The notes under the pieces were generated by a model. That model was given only the letters and a program-made list of their open reading frames with translations, was not told the origin of the DNA and did no database searches. Of a DNA stretch of 64,000 nt, positions 33,696 through 43,708 are shown piece by piece. Both the position numbers and the translations under genes were made by a program. Within the stretch, counting starts at the first letter, position 1, and every line of letters starts with the position of its first letter. Source of the DNA: Arctopsyche grandis (lineage: Eukaryota > Arthropoda > Insecta > Trichoptera > Hydropsychidae); the NCBI RefSeq assembly GCF_051622035.1, contig NC_135359.1, positions 33,013,501 to 33,077,500 on the forward strand, given 5' to 3'.

Positions 33696-34211
33696 TGTAA
33701 CGAACGGTTTTACGCGCGTTATCTGATCTCGCGATGGGTGATGCAGAGGGCGGATACGTCGTTCTTCTTCCAAGGGTCGGGTTATAGGGAAACGTGAACT
33801 AACCTTGGGATACAGTTTATATAGTCGGGGAGGTTCCTGACTGCAAATCGTCTCGTTGATAACAGCTTCCTCGTGGTCGGGACACTGGCTCTGTGGTCCT
33901 CTCACGGCTGATGTTTCTCCGGAAACGGCGTGAGGAATACAGGGGACGTCGTGCTGGAACTCAGGGGAAGGAGTTATGCTGCACTCGACCTCACAGCGGT
34001 TCTTCAGCAAGATGGCGGATCTCTGGGCCCCGTCTCCCCGTGGAGACGTGCACAGGAGAGATCTTTCTTCGGCGGCTGTTGGCGGGTGAGAGACTTGCTC
34101 TCGATGCGCTCGAGATGAGCATGGTAGTTGGCGCGGTAAAGCCACGGGCGCCAACCTAAATATTACTACCGCTACAAACTGAAGGGACACTCGGGAGAAC
34201 GTCGCGTTACA
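33696..34211. mobile_element. Solo LTR, 516 bp, with ATAT target duplication
   Basis: It starts TGTAACGAACGG and ends CGTCGCGTTACA (TG...CA with TGTAACG/CGTTACA inverted ends), flanked by ATAT at 33692-33695 and 34212-34215. It is far more GC-rich than its surroundings. This is what recombination between two LTRs leaves behind. The several overlapping ORFs inside it have no recognisable product. Confidence 0.8.
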
Positions 34212-34344
34212 ATATTCATATTTTTTGCCTTTGTATTTTTATATTTATGCTTTTTTTATTGTAATTTTAATTTCAAAATATTTTTAAATTTCTCTATTAT
34301 TTTTTAATGGTTGTGTTGTCTTTAAATTGTATAGGGGGTTTGAA

Positions 34345-34790
34345 GGTTTTGGACCGTTTCCCGGCCTATGGAAATTCAGTTGAATTTTGAAGAGGATCTT
34401 TATTACTCGATTAATACAGGTGTATTTGTATGTACAGCGAAGTAGGTAGAGGATTCACTGGAACGAGCTAGGTCGAGTTCCTGAAGCTCACTGGCATCTG
34501 GGGACGATGCACTGTTTTATAAAGGTGTTGCTTGAGCAACGCGTAGCTGGGCGTTTGATGCGTAGTTGCGTAGCTCCTTGGGATTTCCCGTGTACTCGTG
34601 ATTGCGTATCTGGAGCGAGTCGAATCGCCTTTATGGGTAAAGCTGGACGAAGTATTTCGGCCACGGCTAAAGCGGGCTCCACATTCTCGTCGAGACTCTC
34701 GGTCTCGGGTCTCGCCGAAACAACACGAGACTGAAAGTAGCTCACCACATTCTCGCTCGCGCATTTGTCTGTTCGGTAGTCATACAAGAT
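34345..34790 (-). mobile_element. LTR fragment, inverted relative to 31480-31930
   Basis: CCGGCCTATGGAAATTCAG near 34371 is the complement of the end of the LTR at 31480-31930, and GGAGCGAGTCGAATCGCCTT near 34612 is the complement of its GATTCGACTCGCTCC block. It is GC-rich and without coding meaning. Confidence 0.5.
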
Positions 34791-34969
34791 GGACGTGTTA
34801 GAAACGTCTGTCGCTGTACCATTATGTGCAATAGCATATTACAATTTTTTATTAATTCGAGAAAAAATAGTTATTAAGAGACGTTGGAATGTTTTATTAC
34901 TGTTGCCATCCATGATATCCCCCAAAAAAGAATCCATCACGCTAAAAGCGAACCATATCGGCGTATATA

Positions 34970-35567
34970 CAGTCCCTGACCAGAATATTACGCCACCCCT
35001 CTCGAGATGCGTTTGGGTAAATTTGTCACGGTCGTAAATAACTCATTATGGGAACTTTTGGCCTCATTTTTTTTTGTGATCTTATCCTTAAATGCAACTC
35101 TATTCACTAGCAAAATATATCGGTGGATTATCCCTCAAAAGGTCTTCAAAAACAAAAGAAAGATGTTTGAAATCGGTTTGCGTCTGAATTTTGTTCAATA
35201 TTGACGTGCGTTTCCGTTAAAATCATTCATTATTTTGTAAAAAGCACTGTGTTTTTTTCTCTTTTACTGCAACTTTATCATATTTCTAAGGTAAGTTGGT
35301 ATATAATATCTCGAAATTTTACTTTGTTTTATGATTTAAATTGCGTGTAAAACTTTTATTGGATTTTTTTAGATGGGTAAAAAATCAGATCTTTCTAAAG
35401 AAAAAATTGCAAGCATTACATCATTATTAAATACAGGAAAGTTTTCTCAAAACAAAATCGCGACAATGGAGGGTGTTAGTAGGGCGTCTATTAGAAAAAT
35501 AAAACAAAATCTGGAGACTGATTGCGACCCCACACTCAATCGGCGAGCTAATAGTGGTACTAAATAA
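34970..35567 (+). mobile_element. Tc1-like fragment, left end plus transposase N-terminus
   Basis: It begins TA-CAGTCCCTGACCAGAATA, a plausible Tc1 terminus. The ORF 35373-35567 (64 aa) has a helix-turn-helix of the Tc1 DNA-binding type (KEKIASITSLLNTGKFSQNK, then GVSRASIRKIKQNL). The catalytic DDE domain and the right terminus are missing. A perfect 17-bp inverted repeat (35545-35561 with 35646-35662) replaces what should be the next part of the gene. Confidence 0.6.
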
Positions 35568-36239
35568 AAATTTGGCCTTCGTGTGTATCGAAAAATCGCC
35601 AGGCTTGTTTCCAAGAATCGATTTAATACAAAAAAAATACCGTAAAGTACCACTATTAGCTCCCATATAATAGGATGACACTGGTATATTTCCATAAATG
35701 TTAGTTCGAGATCGTGCGTCCAATTCGTAGGCATTTTTGTTAATAAAATCGACGAGCGCGCAGTGTGGAGTGCAGTGCCGGCCGACTGACGCGACGGGAG
35801 TGTGGAGGGAGGGTCTCGTGCGAACACAAAACTACACGAGAGCCCTTTGATTCGGGTCCCAAATAACGCCACGAAATGGAGACCGCACGAATATAGGCGG
35901 GACTAAACGAATATGTTCACTTCACTCCAGTGACGGCTCGTGATAATTTTTAGTGGCGGGGCTGCACTGAAAAGATGTCTAAAAAATGTCACCATAATTA
36001 TTCTATCATGTCATAACAGGACAAAATAAGCACAATTTTTGGCGTACGACCACTTACATGTGGATTTAAGTATTATTGAAAAAAAAACTAGCAAAATTCA
36101 CCACCCATTAAAGGGGTGCGTCCAAACGCGATGAAGATTTCGAAAAATACGCTGGTACTCCAGTAAGATTGCTAAAAAAAATTCGTTCTTGCTGGTTTCG
36201 CGACGCGGATTAAAAAAAACCCCAAAACCTTTCAAAAAC

Positions 36240-37029
36240 TTAACCCCCTAATTTGTAACGAAAAACATTAACCTGTTGACAATGCATCGATACATCGGTT
36301 GTTTCATCTGCCATAACAGCTAGATAAGTTGCTTTTTTTATTTCAGCACTTATTTGTTCCCTACACACGTTCAAAATACAATCTAAAAGTTCATTTTGAA
36401 TAGTTTTTGATGTCCCTTTAAAAACCGAAGAAGTTTGGAAATGTTTTTTTAAAGAATCGTCGAAATTTTGTGAATATTCTAGAAGCCCCCGAAAAACTCC
36501 TGGATTTTTTGAATTATCTGTTTCATCGTGTCCCCTCATTGGCATTTCAAATTTACCGCAAAATTTAACGCAATCAATAAATTTAAATAAAACATCCCGA
36601 TTTTTTTTTGACGTTTTCGTTATGCTTATCTATTTCCCGCCGACAAGCTTCCCAAAATCGTGAGATTACACACATTTTTTAAGTGTTCGACACTTCCCTC
36701 GTGTTTTTAAATTAATCGTTTAAATGTTTTTAGTCAATAACTCCTGTTTTTGTCCAAGATGCTTCGCCTGGCGACTCGCCTCCAAACAAAAGACACGGAT
36801 AACAAAATAACGCGTTTTTTTCTGTACATCTCGTTAACCAATTGTATTTTTTATAAATGTCTGGATTAAATTTTCGCGAGTAACTAAAAGATCTACTAGT
36901 TGCAGGCTGTGAAATAATTAAATTGGGCGTGAGGCAGCCTAATGCTTTTATAGCGACTTTTTCGGTAAGTTCTAGTCGCGAAAAGTGCAAATTTTGTAAA
37001 TATTTTACTGAATTCTTTTGTTCTTCCAT
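36240..37029 (-). pseudogene. ZMYM1-like hAT transposase fragment
   Basis: Minus-strand ORFs cover an N-terminal TTF-type zinc-finger region (36730-37029: 'WLTRCTEKNALFCYPCLLFG') and a downstream part (36240-36545: 'MPMRGHDETDNSKNPGVFRG', 'VMADETTDVSMHCQQVN'). The second includes the ADETTDVS motif, which holds a catalytic aspartate of this hAT group. The frame is broken between them, and the C-terminal catalytic and dimerisation parts are gone. Confidence 0.85.
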
Positions 37030-37312
37030 TTTTAAAAGAAAAAAAATCTTAATATATTTAAATAAAAATTACGAGAAAAAGTTAAACAGATTTGAAAAAA
37101 GTTTGCTGTTATCAAAATGAAAACAACTCACCGAAGATTTGATGAGGGCTCGTACACAACCAATTAAGAGTAACGAAAACGAATAAAGCTGTGATCGTGC
37201 GATTCAACTAATCAAATGTAAGATCAAGCGTGCGAAATCTTAAACAAACTGACAGTTGAATGTTGTTTAACAGGCGAAGGCTGCCGACTGTCCAGCCCAA
37301 AACGGAGTGAGT

Positions 37313-37358
37313 GAAAGAGAAAGAGCTATCTGCAGTTGCAAATAGCTCTTTCTCTTTC
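37313..37358. repeat. Perfect 17-bp stem hairpin
   Basis: The arms GAAAGAGAAAGAGCTAT (37313-37329) and its complement (37342-37358) surround a 12-base loop. Confidence 0.95.
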
Positions 37359-37480
37359 TCGTTCCAAAACTCCGGGCTGCGCAGCGTTCAGCGCGGCGCT
37401 GTAACACTTTACAGCCAGTACAGCAACATTTTAATTCATCGGTCACCATACAAGTTAGTGGGGTCTTCGAAACGGTCAAC

Positions 37481-37528
37481 ATTACTTACAATATCACCCT
37501 TTTGGATATGGGTGATATTGTAAGTAAT
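37481..37528. repeat. Perfect 19-bp stem hairpin
   Basis: The arms ATTACTTACAATATCACCC (37481-37499) and its complement (37510-37528) surround a 10-base loop. It lies within the nested hAT element, 150 bp from its right end. Confidence 0.95.
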
Positions 37529-38115
37529 ATTTACTCTGTCGAAGGCCCCAATAGTTCGTCCATCCAACTAATAAAAAAAATATCATTAATAAATAAAATA
37601 TTAAATGTATTATTAAACATATATCTTAGAGTTTTATAGGAGGTGCTGCAGCCCGGCAGCCCATTAGGACGAGCCGCCACTGCTTCACTCTCGTATTTGG
37701 CTGTTCTCGTATAGTTTTGCCGAGATTGTGGAGCGGGCTTAACTTTCGTGTACGAGAAGAGGACGCGATGATGTCATTTGTACAGATTAAGTTCGATGAG
37801 GGAAATAGGTGATATCACAAGTCGTGCTATATCTCTACAATTGTATATATGTATACCTATAAATTTTATTAAAATTCATCGAAATTTTTTATTATTTAAA
37901 ATTAAACTCTTCATAAAAATAGATGCTAAATTGAACATTTTAATGCCCTAAAACCCTAAAATTCAAAATGAAAATGCTAAAATTGACAAAAATAGATGCC
38001 CAAAATACGGGTCTCTTACCAATTACCATATATGAAGGCATGAGTTGTAGACATTATTATTCGAATTTAGGCCAAATAGTGTTACGTCTTGTGTTTAGTT
38101 TCGGCCGGCCGCGAC

Positions 38116-38706
38116 ATGGCTCTGCCTTTCAAAATTCTGTCATCGGTTTTACAAAGCAATCACGCAAGAAACATTGCCTTCATCAATAATGTACATAATT
38201 CTACAAATGGGATTCTTCAATGACGTTTGGACCTGGTTTGATTGAATGTATCATTTCTCACGTATAGGTTATGTTTTTCAGGCGAAACTATTCTCCAGCG
38301 ACAATAAACCGAAAATACCGAAAAATGTTATAGAAGTACGTTACGCCGCCTTGGATCAAAAGAAAAATGGCGAAGTTTACGATAAAAAACCTTTCAAATT
38401 GCTTTTGAAGAAAAATAAAGTATACTCGTGGTGTCTGTGTGGTAAATCTCACAATCAACCCTTATGTGACGGCACACACAAAGATATATACTTGAAAATA
38501 ACGCAAAGGTATGCATCGATATTATATGTCATATATCATGTTGTATCACATCAGTTTTTAACCGTTTATTTTATAGACCGATAAAATTCCAAGTCGAGGA
38601 AACCAAAGAGTATTGGTTGTGCAATTGCAAACAGACGAAGCATCGGCCGTTCTGCGACGGAACCCACAAATCGCAAGAAATACAAGACACCAACGTCAAA
38701 GTATGA
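38116..38706 (+). CDS. CISD3: Mitochondrial two-CDGSH iron-sulfur protein (CISD3/MiNT-like), 3 exons
   Basis: Exons 38116-38190, 38282-38508 and 38577-38706 join in frame through GT-AG introns to give 143 aa. The start was chosen because its first 25 residues (MALPFKILSSVLQSNHARNI) are hydrophobic and basic with no acidic residue, as in a mitochondrial presequence, and the exon ends in phase with the next. Two CDGSH cluster-binding motifs follow: CLCGKSHNQPLCDGTH in exon 2 and CNCKQTKHRPFCDGTH across exon 3, each with the three Cys and one His that bind a [2Fe-2S] cluster. Two motifs in one short matrix protein is the CISD3 pattern; CISD1/2 have one and a membrane anchor. Length fits the family. 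The family is linked to mitochondrial iron and redox balance. The promoter lies in repeat DNA, since a 5-kb hAT composite ends 97 bp upstream. Confidence 0.92.
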
Positions 38707-38968
38707 ACCTGAAATTATTCGATTAGTTAGCGAAGCTTTGATGGCAGCACCATGATGATAAATTATCGTCTACATTTTGGAAGTCCACACTACCACTTAC
38801 ATATATACGGGTGAACTTCTTCCAACTGCATCAAAATCTGCACACATGGATGCCCTAGCATTTAATTAAATGAGTGATAATGAAGTTAATTGGGAATGTA
38901 TGTGCGTAGAGTATATATATGTGAAATAAAATATATTAAATTTTTAATCTTGTTTTTTTTTAATGACG

Positions 38969-38969
<1 letters not shown>

Positions 38970-39026
<57 letters not shown>
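38970..39026. repeat. (TA)n microsatellite
   Basis: A pure TA run about 260 bp downstream of the CISD3-like stop codon. Confidence 0.95.
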
Positions 39027-39028
<2 letters not shown>

Positions 39029-39324
39029 AAATAAAAATCATATATGTATGTATGTCCATTTTTAATGAAATTTCAAAAAATATATATATTTAATTAAAAC
39101 AGTATTTGCGATTATTCTGTATAATTAAAACTTAACTTCTCATCTATACTCAATGTATATGTTCAGAATGGCTTTTAAATAATTTTAGCACTGCAAGGGA
39201 ATGTTTATAATAAACTTTTTTAAATCAATGCTATGAAAATTTGTAATTTTTGATTATGTGCCACAAATTTTTCTGAGAAAATAAATAAATAAAAACTTTT
39301 AAAAGTGAAATTGTTTTATCGATG

Positions 39325-39790
39325 TTCTCAATGCATGGGTGTTGGCATATTAAGTTATTAAATAATTTTTTTTTAAAGAAATGTGTCGGTCCTGTGTTTG
39401 ATCCGCACGTGGTCGAATTTTTATCAAATATATGTAATTTAATATTTATATTAGAATGTAAACTACATATAAACAATATAAAACACCAATAGAAAATTAA
39501 GTAAATAAATTTTCAATAGATGGCGCTAAATGCTCGAAGACTAATTTGCCTAGAGAAAATATTGGTAGCAAACAGTATATATAGAAGCTTTTCTTTCGTT
39601 ATTATTTTTATTTTATTAATTGAAAAATCAACAGACAGGATGTACATAGATATGTATAAAAAAACAAATAGTAAATAAATAATATATGTAACATCCTATT
39701 ATATTCGTACATTCTGTTGGCTGTGACGTACACATGTATGTATATCGAATCGAAACGACTATTAGGGCGAAATCACACAGCGTGGAATGT
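39325..39790. repeat. Dispersed ~450-bp repeat, copy 1
   Basis: It is collinear with 47318-47760. Both contain 'GGCATATTAAG', 'TACATATAAACAATATAAAA', 'AATAAATTTTCAATAGA', 'GGCGCTAAATGCTC', 'CAAACAGTATATATAGAAG' and 'ATCGAATCGAAACGACTATT' or a close variant. Parts also occur at 23440-23660. It has no coding sequence and its class is not recognised. Confidence 0.75.
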
Positions 39791-40173
39791 GGGACGTGGT
39801 TTTTTTTAAATAGTTTTAAACATATAAAAAAACTGTGGTATACATGGTATCGTCTTTTCAAAACGAAACATTCGAGCTGTTTCGTTGAAATTCTATAGTA
39901 GTGTTTATCCTCGCTTGACAGTGATATTTTTATTTTTATTTTTATTACAATCAATGTACACTCGTCATTACAGATCGCTGCAATGCGACGAGTGTACGAG
40001 AACGGTCAGACAACGTATACAGTACGTTTCTTTAAACATCGAATACAATAATTAATCAAGTACAGAAATAATAATCATAGAGACATCTATGGATTATTTT
40101 AGATTTTGTGCACAATTATTATTACAATTTTTATACACAATAAACACGAAATTATTAAGAGACATCTATATAC

Positions 40174-40216
40174 AACGGGATACAAGAGGAACAGGCTGTT
40201 CCTCTTGTATCCCGTT
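40174..40216. repeat. Perfect 21-bp palindrome with 1-base spacer
   Basis: AACGGGATACAAGAGGAACAG (40174-40194) is followed after one G by its exact complement (40196-40216). The flank GTGCACATT is shared with the hairpin at 30649-30739. As RNA it would form a long perfect stem with almost no loop. Confidence 0.95.
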
Positions 40217-40317
40217 CGTGCACATTAAGTAAGGCTGTACGACAAAAAGAGAGAGAATTTCAGCGCACGCCACTGGTTTAAAACCATCTAAAAAAAACCA
40301 CATCCCACGCTGTGTGT

Positions 40318-40617
<300 letters not shown>

Positions 40618-40878
40618 TGAGAATATTCTTTGTTCTTCATTCAAAATCTAAAATAAAAAATACAAATAAGAATACACAATTCAACTTTTAAAGCAAAAAT
40701 TATAATAAACATACATTTTTATATACAAAATTAAATTTTTTTTTTAATACTAGGGTAATATAAATGATGACTAAAAATAATATGACTTTTATATAAACTT
40801 TTCGATACATATAAATATAAACACTATATAAACATTTTGCTAAATCTACTTTGAGTAATAATATATTGATCGACGACT

Positions 40879-42145
40879 TCATTGTTCGCCTTTCACTGCA
40901 CTCTGCGATAAAATCGAATACACCTGCTTAGCTAAATTCTTATAGTGCTCGGCGTATTTACTTCCAGGCTCCGACAGTACGACGGGCTGTCCCGAGGCCG
41001 TCGAATCCGACACAGCCTGGTTCAGTTCGAAACTTTCCAACACTGGCAACTCCAGCTGACTCGCCAAGTGTCCCGTATTCTCGCCGAAGATGTGATTTTT
41101 CGCACCGCAGCCCTCGCATATCACGTGCGACATATTCTCCACGATGCCGAATATGGGAACCTTCAACTTTTCCAACATGGTAGCACCTCTACGGGTGACT
41201 TGCAGAGCGGCCGTCTGCGGAGTCGTAACTAATATAGCACCTAAAAGAATAATTGCGCTTTGAAACGCTGTTCTTTACAGCACGTCTATGCATTGTGAAT
41301 ATGTTACCGTCGATAGGAAGGTTTTGCGCGAGGGATAAGTGCGTGTCTCCGGTTCCAGGAGGTGTGTCAATTATGAGGCAATCTAAAGGGCCCCATGCTA
41401 CTTGTCTCGTGAGTCTATCCAGTGCTTGCATCACCATTAGTCCTCGCCATACTACTGCTCCGTCGCCGCTCACTAAAAGCCCCATCGACATGCTGAAACG
41501 TCATACATCGTTAAGTTATTACCGGAATTTGAAATTTCATACAGTAAGTATTTCAATATACCATTTGATGCCGTAATTCAATAAGGGTTCCATTAGATTG
41601 TCGTTGTTTAACATAGGTTCGCCACTAAGGTTCATCATCAGTGGCACGGAAGGGCCGAAAACGTCGGCGTCCAATAGTCCAATCTCTTTAGATTGGTCAA
41701 CCAATTTCATGGCGCATGCCAAATTGACTGGAAATATTTGTTTGTTTTGATTATACAATAATGAGAAATTGTATGTAAAATGTAGAAGTGGCATATTCTA
41801 ATACCAGCGGTGGTTGTTTTTCCAACGCCACCTTTTCCTGATGCTATTAGAAGAATTTGTTTAACACCAGGAATAGGTCTCTTCTTCGGCAGACCTTTTG
41901 CCATGATTTCAGCTCGTCTCTTATCAGCATTTTCAGAATTTTGTGCAGCAGCCGATGAAAATGAATACTGAAAAAAATTTCAGGCTGTTTTTTTATTTCA
42001 ATATGTCATAACGTGATTATCTTTTACTAATAAAAAATAATAAAGATGTTAAGTAATAAAAAATAAATGTAACCTGCGTTACCTTTGATAGAAGTTTATA
42101 AGAAAGTATATTTTTGACGATATTCGAAGTTATTAGTTTCACCAT
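40879..42145 (-). CDS. NUBPL: Mitochondrial P-loop NTPase for complex I Fe-S assembly (NUBPL/Ind1-like), 5 exons
   Basis: Exons, in coding order: 42145-42083, 41967-41805, 41727-41562, 41492-41308 and 41240-40879. All borders are GT-AG and the frame is continuous for 291 codons. Exon 1 gives a basic, acid-free start ([21 protein letters not shown]) typical of a mitochondrial presequence. Exon 2 holds the deviant Walker A of the Mrp/NBP35 family, [10 protein letters not shown], split at its end by an intron. Later motifs are '[17 protein letters not shown]' (switch region) and '[15 protein letters not shown]' (Walker B region). A CxxC pair in '[15 protein letters not shown]' is known to bind the bridging [4Fe-4S] cluster in this family. 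Family role: delivery of Fe-S clusters to respiratory complex I. It is convergent with the CISD3-like gene 2.2 kb away. A MITE sits about 100 bp upstream of the start codon. Confidence 0.94.
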
Positions 42146-42247
42146 CCTAGCTGACCGACAATTACTTCAACATAACATACAACTGTCAAATTCTGATAGG
42201 TAGAATGTTGCCAGTCGTAAAAATTTAGTTTAATGCAGTAAAATGTC

Positions 42248-42437
42248 GGTTCGGTGATTACTGGTCACAAAGTCACAAAAATCTCTATAACGGAATATCT
42301 GGCAGCCGAAAAGTCCATCATACTAACGATAACTATCATACAAACGAGAACTTGAGTGCCAAATATTGTGTATTCGTGATTTTAATGGCAAAAATTGTCT
42401 TTGTGACCACCGCAATGTAACTAATAATCCAATTACC
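42248..42437. mobile_element. GGCTCGGTGATTA-family MITE, upstream of NUBPL
   Basis: AAAATGTC flanks it at 42240-42247 and 42438-42445, a perfect 8-bp target duplication. It starts GGTTCGGTGATTACTGGTCA and ends CAATTACC. It lies within the probable promoter region of the NUBPL-like gene, whose ATG is at 42145. Confidence 0.88.
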
Positions 42438-42512
42438 AAAATGTCAATTTCAACAATCTATTTATTCGGCTCGGTGATTATTCCGCAAAACGCAATCTCG
42501 CGCAGTCATTTA

Positions 42513-43017
42513 ACCAGCAGCGTGGTCTAGTGGTGAATGTTGAATTATTTCGTACTTGATGTTACGGGTTCGAGTCCCACTAAGTCTCGTTGTTGGCCAG
42601 ACCTTGATTTATCGAGGTCGATCGTTTCTTATCAGAATTTGCCAATTTTTCTGATTTTCATTGAAACGGTTCCTGTAAAATTGGCGATTCCTTCCCAATT
42701 TTCTGTTGCGAACCTTTAGTTATTGTTATATCTTAGGTTTCGCCATATTGCTCACCATAGATGTCTCTGTGGTTGTTTATCGGATAAAAATTCGTATTGT
42801 TACATGAAAGTTATTCATCGTTATTTATCGTATTAATACGATGTTTGTAATATCTGACCATAGATGTCAGATATTGTTTAGATATACATGTATCTATGTA
42901 ATGACTATGTGGACCAGGAAGGCGCATTTGGGGTTTACCTGTTAAGCCTTCCTGGTATATTTGTATATATGTACATATGTAACAAATAAAAATAAAAAAT
43001 AAAATAAAAATAAAATA
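42513..43017 (+). mobile_element. tRNA-headed SINE, forward copy
   Basis: Its head has an A box (GTGGTCTAGTGGT) and a perfect B box (GGTTCGAGTCC) near 42570. The body includes TTGTTGGCCAGACCTTGA and CAGAATTTGCCAATTTT. The tail is GGGGTTTACCTGTTAAGCCT followed by A-rich AAAAT repeats. The tRNA likeness is only in the head, so this is a retroposon and not a tRNA gene. Confidence 0.85.
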
Positions 43018-43084
43018 AGTGTCGATCACGGAACATCTGGCACCCAAAAACTCCATCAATCTGATATCAAGAGAAACTTTATTG

Positions 43085-43555
43085 CTATTTTTATTTTACA
43101 TACATAGATACCAGGAAGGCTCGACAGGAAGACCCCAAAGCGCCTTCCTAGACAATTAATTACAAACAATGCAGCATTTTTATTTCATAAATCACTGTAT
43201 TTTTGAGAGGCTGAATAACACGAAATTAACAATTAATTAATTAATCCATTGAGATATCTATGGATTTAAACTTGTACATAATTTTTTTTCAAATTGTACA
43301 TACATTAAATACAGAAGATTTGTAACAGCAGATATGTAGGATGATTTTTTTTTGCCCAATTTTGAGGAACCGTTTCAACAATGATCAGATAAAATTGGTA
43401 AACTCTAATAAGAAATCGATCGATCAACTTGGAGTCACAAATATCCAAGTCTAACCAGCAGTATTAAAGATTAGCCCGGGATCAAACCCAATGATCTCTT
43501 AATAATCTCTTGGTGCTGAACATAAACGCAACCACTGAGCCATACTGCTGGGTAA
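43085..43555 (-). mobile_element. tRNA-headed SINE, reverse copy
   Basis: On the minus strand the head reads CCAGCAGTATGGCTCAGTGG with a B box GGGTTTGATCCC. The tail complement is ACCAGGAAGGCTCGACAGGA at about 43112, the shared family tail. Sister copies lie at 51640-52010 and 61190-61490. Confidence 0.85.
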
Positions 43556-43708
43556 ATATTGTACTAACGAGAACTCGAGTGCCAGATGTTCCGTGATCAA
43601 AATTTTAGTGACTTGCGCGAGATCGCTTTTTGCGGAATAATACGTTTACCATTTATTCATAAGAATGATTTATTATATTAAAATATCTATCTATATATCT
43701 TAAGCTTT

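Larger units (their letters stand above)
35928..37682 (-). mobile_element. Nested hAT element with perfect 8-bp target duplication
   Basis: CTTCACTC flanks it at 35920-35927 and 37683-37690. The termini are CAGTGACGGCTCGT and the complement of CAGTGGCGGCTCGT. It carries a partial ZMYM1-like hAT transposase on the minus strand and two perfect hairpins near its right end. Confidence 0.95.
32942..38018 (+). mobile_element. Outer hAT composite (5.1 kb) containing nested insertions
   Basis: The left terminus TAGAGACCTGTATTTTGGGC at 32942 and the complement of GCCCAAAATACGGGTCTCTTA ending at 38018 form an inverted repeat. Subterminal words 'AATAGATGCTAAA' are repeated at both ends. ACAATTAC (32934-32941) and CCAATTAC (38019-38026) are a 7/8 target duplication. 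Inside lie a transposase relic, a solo LTR, an inverted LTR fragment, a Tc1 fragment and a complete-ended second hAT. The right end is 97 bp from the CISD3-like start codon. Confidence 0.82.
42468..43650. mobile_element. MITE of the same family, enlarged by two nested SINEs
   Basis: ATTTATTC flanks it at 42460-42467 and 43651-43658. The left end is GGCTCGGTGATTATTCCGCA. The right end is the complement of a TATTCCGCAAAAAGCGATCT stretch and finishes GTTTACC. The remaining arms (42468-42512 plus 43018-43075, against 43560-43650) form an inverted repeat, so the original MITE was a foldback about 200 bp long. One SINE is inserted forward and one reverse. Confidence 0.85.

Noticed and set aside
33690-34190. 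A 166-aa minus-strand ORF and its overlapping partners
   Set aside because: They lie wholly in a GC-rich solo LTR, where stop codons are rare by composition.
34468-34801. Overlapping ORFs of 65-99 aa on both strands
   Set aside because: They lie in a GC-rich LTR fragment and have no protein motif.
42513-42600. A tRNA gene
   Set aside because: The A and B boxes are present but the cloverleaf is not continued, and the segment is joined to a SINE body with sister copies elsewhere.
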